Position numbers and translations under genes: made by a program. From Isoetes taiwanensis (Eukaryota > Streptophyta > Lycopodiopsida > Isoetales > Isoetaceae), in the NCBI GenBank assembly GCA_021234155.1, contig JAJEKV010000107.1:863761-927760 (forward strand): a DNA stretch of 64,000 nucleotides. The letters run 5' to 3'. Below are positions 58,769 to 64,000 of this stretch, one piece after another (position 1 is the first letter of the stretch; every line of letters starts with the position of its first letter). Under the pieces are notes generated by a model. That model searched no databases, was not told the origin of the DNA, and was given only the letters and a program-made list of their open reading frames with translations.

Positions 58769-61700
58769 ATAGGTCGATCCTTAGTTGGAATGTGCGGGGG
58801 GTGCGGTCCTCTAGTAGTAAGAGGGCCCGTGTTTCTTTGGCACTTGGCACCAAGGCCCGATATTGTTTGCATTCAGGAGCATAAGTGTCACAGGGGTGAT
58901 ATGTCTAGACTCATGAATATGGTTGGTAGGCAGTTTGCCTCTATTGCTTCTTCCGGGCGGACTAGTGGGGTACTCTTATTGCTTGGAGGATGGATGTGCG
59001 CAAGTCACGTACTGCAGCAGAATAGGTTTGGTTGGTGGGCAATAATTAAGTGGTTGGAGGGAGGGCAAGAGTGGGGGATTGTTAATGTTTATGCCCCTAA
59101 TCACCTTCTCACTGGGTGCTTTATGGGCCACAGTTGAATAAGTTTGAGCCCTTGGTGGGTTGCGTGTCGCTTGGTTGTTGTTAGGGGACTTCAAATGGTA
59201 GAGCTTTAGTAGAGGATTGCTCGCCCTGGAAACAAGGTTGTGCATGGGTTTGAGGGACCAATGATGGTCTCGCTTGTTGCAGGATCCGCCTTGGTTGAGG
59301 TCCCCGGGACTTGTCTTTCACCTATTGTAATAGGGCGCATTAGTGCGGGCGGGCATATGCTAGGCATGACCGGTGTTATGCTTCCCATGCGACATTGGAT
59401 GGTGTGCCCTCTTTGTGCCGGAGTAACATTCGCCTACCTCCATTTCTGATCATTACCCTCAAGTTTTGTCCGGTGAGTGCATTTGCCTCGGCCCTCTAGG
59501 ACGGTGTTCGTTTGAACACCCGACTTCGGGCCGATGCGGATTTTCGGCCCAAAGCGAGGAGTTGTGGCTTGATACCTTTTCATCTCTCAAGGGTATGTCC
59601 GGTATGGTGACCGCCTTGGCGTGGTGAAGCGTTTTGCCAAGGTCTTTGGTAGGCGGCAGGTGCCAGCAGAGCGGCAGGAGTTGCATGGTCTCTATCGCAG
59701 CCTTTCCGATGGCATTAGGGAGAATGCAAGTGTTGCAGCAGTATTGTTGCTCGAGCAGGTTAAAGTGCGGAGGCACGTGTGAAGGCTGCCCTTACCTGGT
59801 TGAAGGAGGGGGATACAAGTTCGCTTGATTGTTCTTGAGCAAGCTAGGCAAATGCTGATATGCAACATCTATGGCGCCCCCTTGCTTTGCCCGGGATGGC
59901 GGACTTTGGAGGATCCCGCTGATTTGCAGAGGTATGTGCATGCCCATTTCTCGGGTTTTTCGCGACATCACACTCTTCCCTATGAGCGCAGAGATGCGGG
60001 AGCTTGTTTTGGGGGAACATTAAGTTTATCTATTACGGCTCACCAAGTGAGAGCTTAGGAGCGAGCTCTCCGCAGAGGATTTAGCTACGGCATGTATGCA
60101 TTAAGGATAAATGTCCCTTGGCTGGATGGTATCCCCGTGGGAGTTCTTTCGCACTTATTGGGGAGTGGGCTGTGAGTCTGTACCGTGTGTATCTTGAGTT
60201 GTCGGCAGCTCTTCTCAAATGGATAGATCTTGAATACCACATGCATTTCCTCATTCCTAAGGTTACAAACTCTTCTACTATTAATGCATTGAGGCTCATC
60301 TCTTGTTGTCCTCTCGTATAAGATCATTATGAAGTCCCGCGTAGAAGTTGAAGCCGGTGGTTGACTTCTTCCATTAGTAAGGTGCAGCCTGGTTTATCCC
60401 GGGAGGAACATTTCACCATCGTTGCTGTACTCATGAAGGCCTTTATCGGGGCCGGGTTAGAACAGGTTGGCATTGCCTATCTTAAGCTTGACTTTGCCAA
60501 AGCTACTTATAGTGTCCGTTGGGGAGTTCTTGTGGTCTCATCATGTTAGCAATGTTGGGTTGTATCCACGCTTTTACAGAGATACCATGAAGTCGCATAG
60601 GTCAGCACCTGCCACGGTAGGTGTTGCAGAACCCTCCCGCCTTTTCTCCTTAGGGCGAGGGTGCCGGGTGCCCCTTCTTTGGCCGCTTTTGTTTACGACA
60701 GGGCGTAAGGCAATCGGCCTCGCTTGTTTTGGTCAGCGGGAGGAGGGAGTGGTGGATGGGCTTGGCGCAGGATGGTAGCCAAGATTATTAACCGGGCTTG
60801 TCGATGACACTTTTCTTCTTGGTGGCGTACAGAGGAATTGCTAATGTGAAGGGTTTGTTGGATACTTTCTCCTTGGCCTCGTGCATTCTTCCTAATTGGG
60901 GTGGTACCAGATATGGGGTCTGTAAATTGACTACCCCTTGTTTACCCTCATTCTCTCGGAAGGTGCTTCCGTAATGTGTGTACTGTTACTGGGTATTCCC
61001 TTTGGAGGATACCATGGGGAGGGTGTGGGATGAGATTCGCGTGGGCTGCGTAAAACACCAATTGGTGGAAGGGTAGCAAGTTGTCCATGGTAGGATCACT
61101 ATTGCCAAGTCAAGACTTTGTAGCACCATGTGTATACAAAGATTCACGATGCTAGCCCTCGAGGGTAAGATACGTGCCTTGGATAAGATTGTCTCAATTT
61201 GTGTAAGGGATGATGAAGGGCTTGTTAAAGTGGCTTGGTGGAAGTGTTCCTACCGAGGATGGGGCTTGGCATTCGATTTGGCGGCCAAGGTAGTAAGGTG
61301 TTGGTCTCCAAGTTTGTTTGGAGCATTCGCAGATGGAGCATCTTCTTCCTCGCGCGCTACCAAGCAGCTGCGCCTTTGCCATTGTGTGGCGCTGGGAAGC
61401 CGCCGTCTGTATGTGGAGTTGCCCCGGCACTGCTTGTATGGTTCTAGCCTTTCCCACATGCATCCCCTTTTCTCACTGTGGAGGTTAAGGGTTTGGATCA
61501 TGTGCGCGGTGCTCTTCCAAACAGATTATGCCCCCGCCTTTATCACCACTCTTCTCCTTTCTTGTGGGTTCTCTACCCTCTACGCGACTTGCCCTTGGTC
61601 ACATCACTGCGGCATGCTCCTGGACGCTAGACTGGAGGCGAGCTGTCGCGGTTCACCTGGAGGATTGGTATTGGGGTGGTCGCCTAGCTTCGCGGAGTTC

Positions 61701-62520
61701 TTTCGAAAGCCTCGCTACCGAGGGGCGTTGACCTGCTATCCGGGAGCACGGCGGAGTATTCCGCCACACATACCTATAGTCCTCGTGATGATGTGGTGGT
61801 GCTGGGCTTGGAAGGTTCATCCGGATGTTGTGTCTTCTTGTTTCAGGCGGTCTTCTATCGGTGCTGGCTATTCATGACACCGCCTCTTCGTGCAAGTGGT
61901 CTCAAGTACCGGTTCTCGATGGCACTCCTGGCTTTGGACGTGGACATGGAGCTCACTTCCCCCACCGGGTTAGGGTGCTTCAGTGTGTGGTGCAATCACA
62001 GATCGTGGTGAAGGCTCTTGTGAGGCGGCGTTTAGGCCTGTGTGAGCCCTCACTTTGTTGTGGCCTCATCGAGACCGTGGAGCATTGTCTCAGCCTATGC
62101 CTCACTTGCAAAGGCCCGGGATTGGGTTAGGGGCTCGCTTCGTGAGATTGACTCAGCTGCCAGCTGTCGCTCATGTGTATCTCAGGCTTGGGGTCAGCTT
62201 CTTAAGAGTAAAGCTTGTATCCGTATGCGGGCTTGTTGGTGTGGTTGATTTTGGAAGGGCCACGGCTAGGGATCTTTCTGGGGATTCTGCCATACCTCGA
62301 AGCCCTCCGAGCCCTCGACTCGTACAAGCTATTTCCAAAGCTTCCGTGTTCCTGAGTAGTAGGAGCGAAGTTTGTCATTTGCATGACTTCTTTGGGTATT
62401 GTGATGGTGATGGCCTGCTTGTGCCGTGCCAAGAGTTGCGCTTTTCTCGTGAGTTTGTTCGTGGCGTCGCAGGTATTACTGCCTCTGGGGCGCCCTTCCT
62501 CCTCACTTGCTTTGTAACAT
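58766..62520 (+). CDS. LINE ORF2: EEP endonuclease and reverse transcriptase (broken frames)
   Basis: ATG at 58,766 overlaps the end of ORF1. Endonuclease start RSILSWNVRGV and, one frame over, DIVCIQEHKCHRGDM, then GIVNVYAPN (to about 59,100). RT region: DPADLQRYVHAHFSGF (59,910); LKLDFAKA (60,484, motif A with the first catalytic Asp); a GRGVRQGCPLSP-equivalent, garbled, at 60,651-60,690; LVDDTFLLGG (60,797, motif C, VDD for YADD). zf-RVT end LVRRRLGLCEPSLCCGLIETVEHCL (62,010-62,090). About 1,250 codons, typical for L1 ORF2, with many frameshifts. Confidence 0.85.
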
Positions 62521-62555
62521 TACTCATTCTTTAATATATTGATGACACGCTCTTC

Positions 62556-62576
62556 AAAAAAAAAAAAAAAAAAAAA
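62556..62576 (+). other. LINE poly(A) tail
   Basis: 21 uninterrupted A residues after CACGCTCTTC, marking the 3' end of the LINE. Confidence 0.85.
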
Positions 62577-63060
62577 CATGTGGTTGCTGGGTAGTCCACC
62601 CATTCTCCCGCAAAATAATTTGCAGAGTAGGCTGAAAGTATTGGGACCAGACTATACCGCCGGGTGCATAACCAAAAGGCTACCGCTGGGTTGCATCTCC
62701 CCGGGGCCCCGGCGAGGCGAGTGAGAGTCACCTTCCCTCCAGAGTGCGGCCGCCCATCACAGCGGCTAGAGGGCCACGCCTTTAGAGTCTCGACTTGAAC
62801 CCCAATGAAGGTGACGATCACCAAGAGGTGTCGAAGCCTGCTCTTGCCTGGCGGCAAACCATCAAGCTCTAGCCCATTAAGATCCCCTGTGAGGCTTTTA
62901 CACATCGAGGATCAATCTCATGGATGGACAAGTCCCTTATCCACCTGCCTAGCCCCGCCACCCACAACCAAAGTGCTCCTCGCGGCGTCCATTAATTCGG
63001 GAATAATGAGGCCGGTCAGGATCATCATCTGCCACTGGCGCTTCTGTAGTCTCTCACCCC
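62577..63060. other. GC-rich flank of unknown origin
   Basis: Contains CCCCGGGGCCCCGGCGAGGCGAG and several CCGCC strings. The short frames (62,805-63,089) have no domain. It could be the interrupted host locus of the LINE. Confidence 0.3.
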
Positions 63061-63070
63061 TCTTCCCACA

Positions 63071-63421
63071 GCGTTACAAGAGAGCATAGAATGGAACATC
63101 ATTATCATCAAAGAACTGAAATACCGGACAAGATCTAAATTTATCTTACCTAAACATACTAAGTTAGGTTCTTTTGTTACGGCTGGTGATCTTCGGATCT
63201 ACAAGGCTGATAAGGTTGATCTAACATACTATCCAACTCATTGCCAGGCTAAGAGCCGCTTTTGCACAGTCAGAATCGCAGGTTACCGATCCTTGGCTTG
63301 CTCCAGCCCTCATCACAGTCCATGCCTTCTCGCTTCACAAGACAACCGCTTCGATGAATCTAATGTGCAAAGTTATGCTCAGCGTGTTCTGCATGGCAGG
63401 AATGGCAACTTTGCTCAATAA
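63071..63421 (+). CDS. Possible exon of an unrecognised gene
   Basis: After a possible CCCACAG acceptor the plus strand is open to TAA at 63,419-63,421, reading LQESIEWNIIIIKEL, KFILPKHTKLGSFVTAGDLR, IYKADKVDLTYYPTHCQAKS, CTVRIAGYRSLACSSPHH, NRFDESNVQSYAQRVLHG. About 116 codons, no stop, balanced composition and no ATG at the start, as for a terminal exon. No family recognised. Confidence 0.35.
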   Translation, partial: ALQESIEWNIIIIKELKYRTRSKFILPKHTKLGSFVTAGDLRIYKADKVDLTYYPTHCQAKSRFCTVRIAGYRSLACSSPHHSPCLLASQDNRFDESNVQSYAQRVLHGRNGNFAQ

Positions 63422-64000
63422 ATGACTTCAAAGTAGCCAAAATGCTAAAAGGGAAAAAGGTTTAGGTTTCCCTTTTGTTCCTTATACATGAACTTTTAGG
63501 ATTAGGTTAGAAGGCATCAAATGGGTATTGCCAATTATTACAGCTTGAATTTGCATATGTTTAATATGGCTACGTAACAGGGTGAGGCTGCCCCCAAAGA
63601 ACTCTTTACAGCCTCTCAAGCACTTGTCATGGTGATATGTACGCAGACGTGCGTGATAATATAATGTGATTTAACGATGTTATGCTAGAACGTCACAATC
63701 TTCCCACCTGAATTGATGCTACCAAAGATCACGCCGCCTCCCACCTGAAACCCGTGATAAATTCCGCAATATACATTTGATGATATAATTTTACAAACAC
63801 AATTACCCCAAGGTAATATTTAAGTTTAATTTTTATAATCACATCACTCTGTTCCCATAACATACTATAGTACCTGATCTCTCTCAATCCTGATGGATTT
63901 GAGAATGGAGCCGAAGGACGGAGCTGGGGAATGAGACCGGAATTTTAAAGAAAGACAGTGGACGGAAGGATGACAGATGGATGGACGGACGGACAAAGAG
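63422..64000. other. Non-coding end of window
   Basis: AT-rich, no gene seen. The last ~25 bases are a degenerate GGAC/GGAT tetranucleotide repeat. Confidence 0.5.

Larger units (their letters stand above)
56991..62576 (+). mobile_element. L1-type LINE, decayed
   Basis: ORF1 with DUF4283-like and ORF2 with EEP endonuclease, reverse transcriptase and zf-RVT regions, in that order, ending in an A21 tail (62,556-62,576). The 5' end is uncertain. CATGTGGTT occurs both at 56,981-56,989 and directly after the poly(A) at 62,577, which could be a target duplication and would place the 5' end near 56,991. Nearly every domain changes frame, so it is inactive as read. Confidence 0.85.

Noticed and set aside
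57154-59776. Minus-strand frames of 77-156 codons across the LINE
   Set aside because: They are antisense shadows of GC-rich ORF1 and ORF2. Domain motifs are all on the plus strand.
1-64000. tRNA, rRNA or riboswitch genes
   Set aside because: I looked for tRNA box A/B strings and rRNA cores and saw none I could support by eye. A covariance-model scan would be needed to exclude them.

Overview
The window is nuclear DNA of a land plant. Support comes from pentatricopeptide-repeat (PPR) gene fragments, a plant subtilase (SBT2-like) fragment, a plant receptor-like cytoplasmic kinase fragment, a Ty1/copia retrotransposon primed by initiator tRNA-Met, and an L1-type LINE with a DUF4283-like ORF1. 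The PPR style (STLVD / ILKAC / RYIHE wording) and the density of decayed elements fit a fern or another large-genome non-seed plant best. That is an inference, not a demonstration. No intact host gene is visible, and almost every coding stretch carries frameshifts or stops. No tRNA, rRNA or CRISPR array was recognised.

Layout. 1-9,888: head-to-tail array of a ~1.88 kb unit carrying a PPR fragment. 9,889-10,801: probable solo LTR in the array. 10,802-11,957: last partial unit. 12,446-13,186: SBT2-like subtilase remnant. 13.2-27 kb: gene-poor, intron-like DNA with a CCHC ORF, a PBS1/PCRK-like kinase remnant, LINE debris and many small tandem duplications. 27,085-55,138: a PPR pseudogene interrupted by a nest of transposons. 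55.1-57 kb: intergenic. About 57-62,576: a decayed L1-type LINE. 62.6-64 kb: unassigned, with one possible unknown exon.

The central result is the nest. Element A (27,224-54,607; about 9.0 kb without its insertions) has ~33 bp terminal inverted repeats and sits in a PPR gene. Element B (34,953-47,682; 12.7 kb) has perfect 24 bp inverted repeats and a TA duplication, and it interrupts element A's minus-strand putative transposase gene. Reading across the B insertion brings the two halves of that gene together. A copia element (48,719-54,369; TSD TTTCC) sits in the 5' leader of the same gene. A and B have different termini and different DDE-like proteins. A's has DFA, WSDG and HGKGxxDG motifs. 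B's resembles the DUF7869 type, with DKMD, LDNC and HTHEDVD motifs. Yet each element also encodes a NIF/FCP1-like HAD phosphatase. In A this domain lies behind a RING-like finger and a lysine-rich, AT-hook-like region. In B it lies behind an acidic linker, in a multi-exon gene whose introns carry CG-rich palindromes of the form TTCACGC...GCGTGAA.

A technical caution applies to the whole window. Differences among the otherwise near-identical 1.88 kb units concentrate at CAG/CTG sites (read as CGG, CCG or CG), which suggests methylation-linked consensus errors. Some of the frameshifts noted below may therefore be artefacts.
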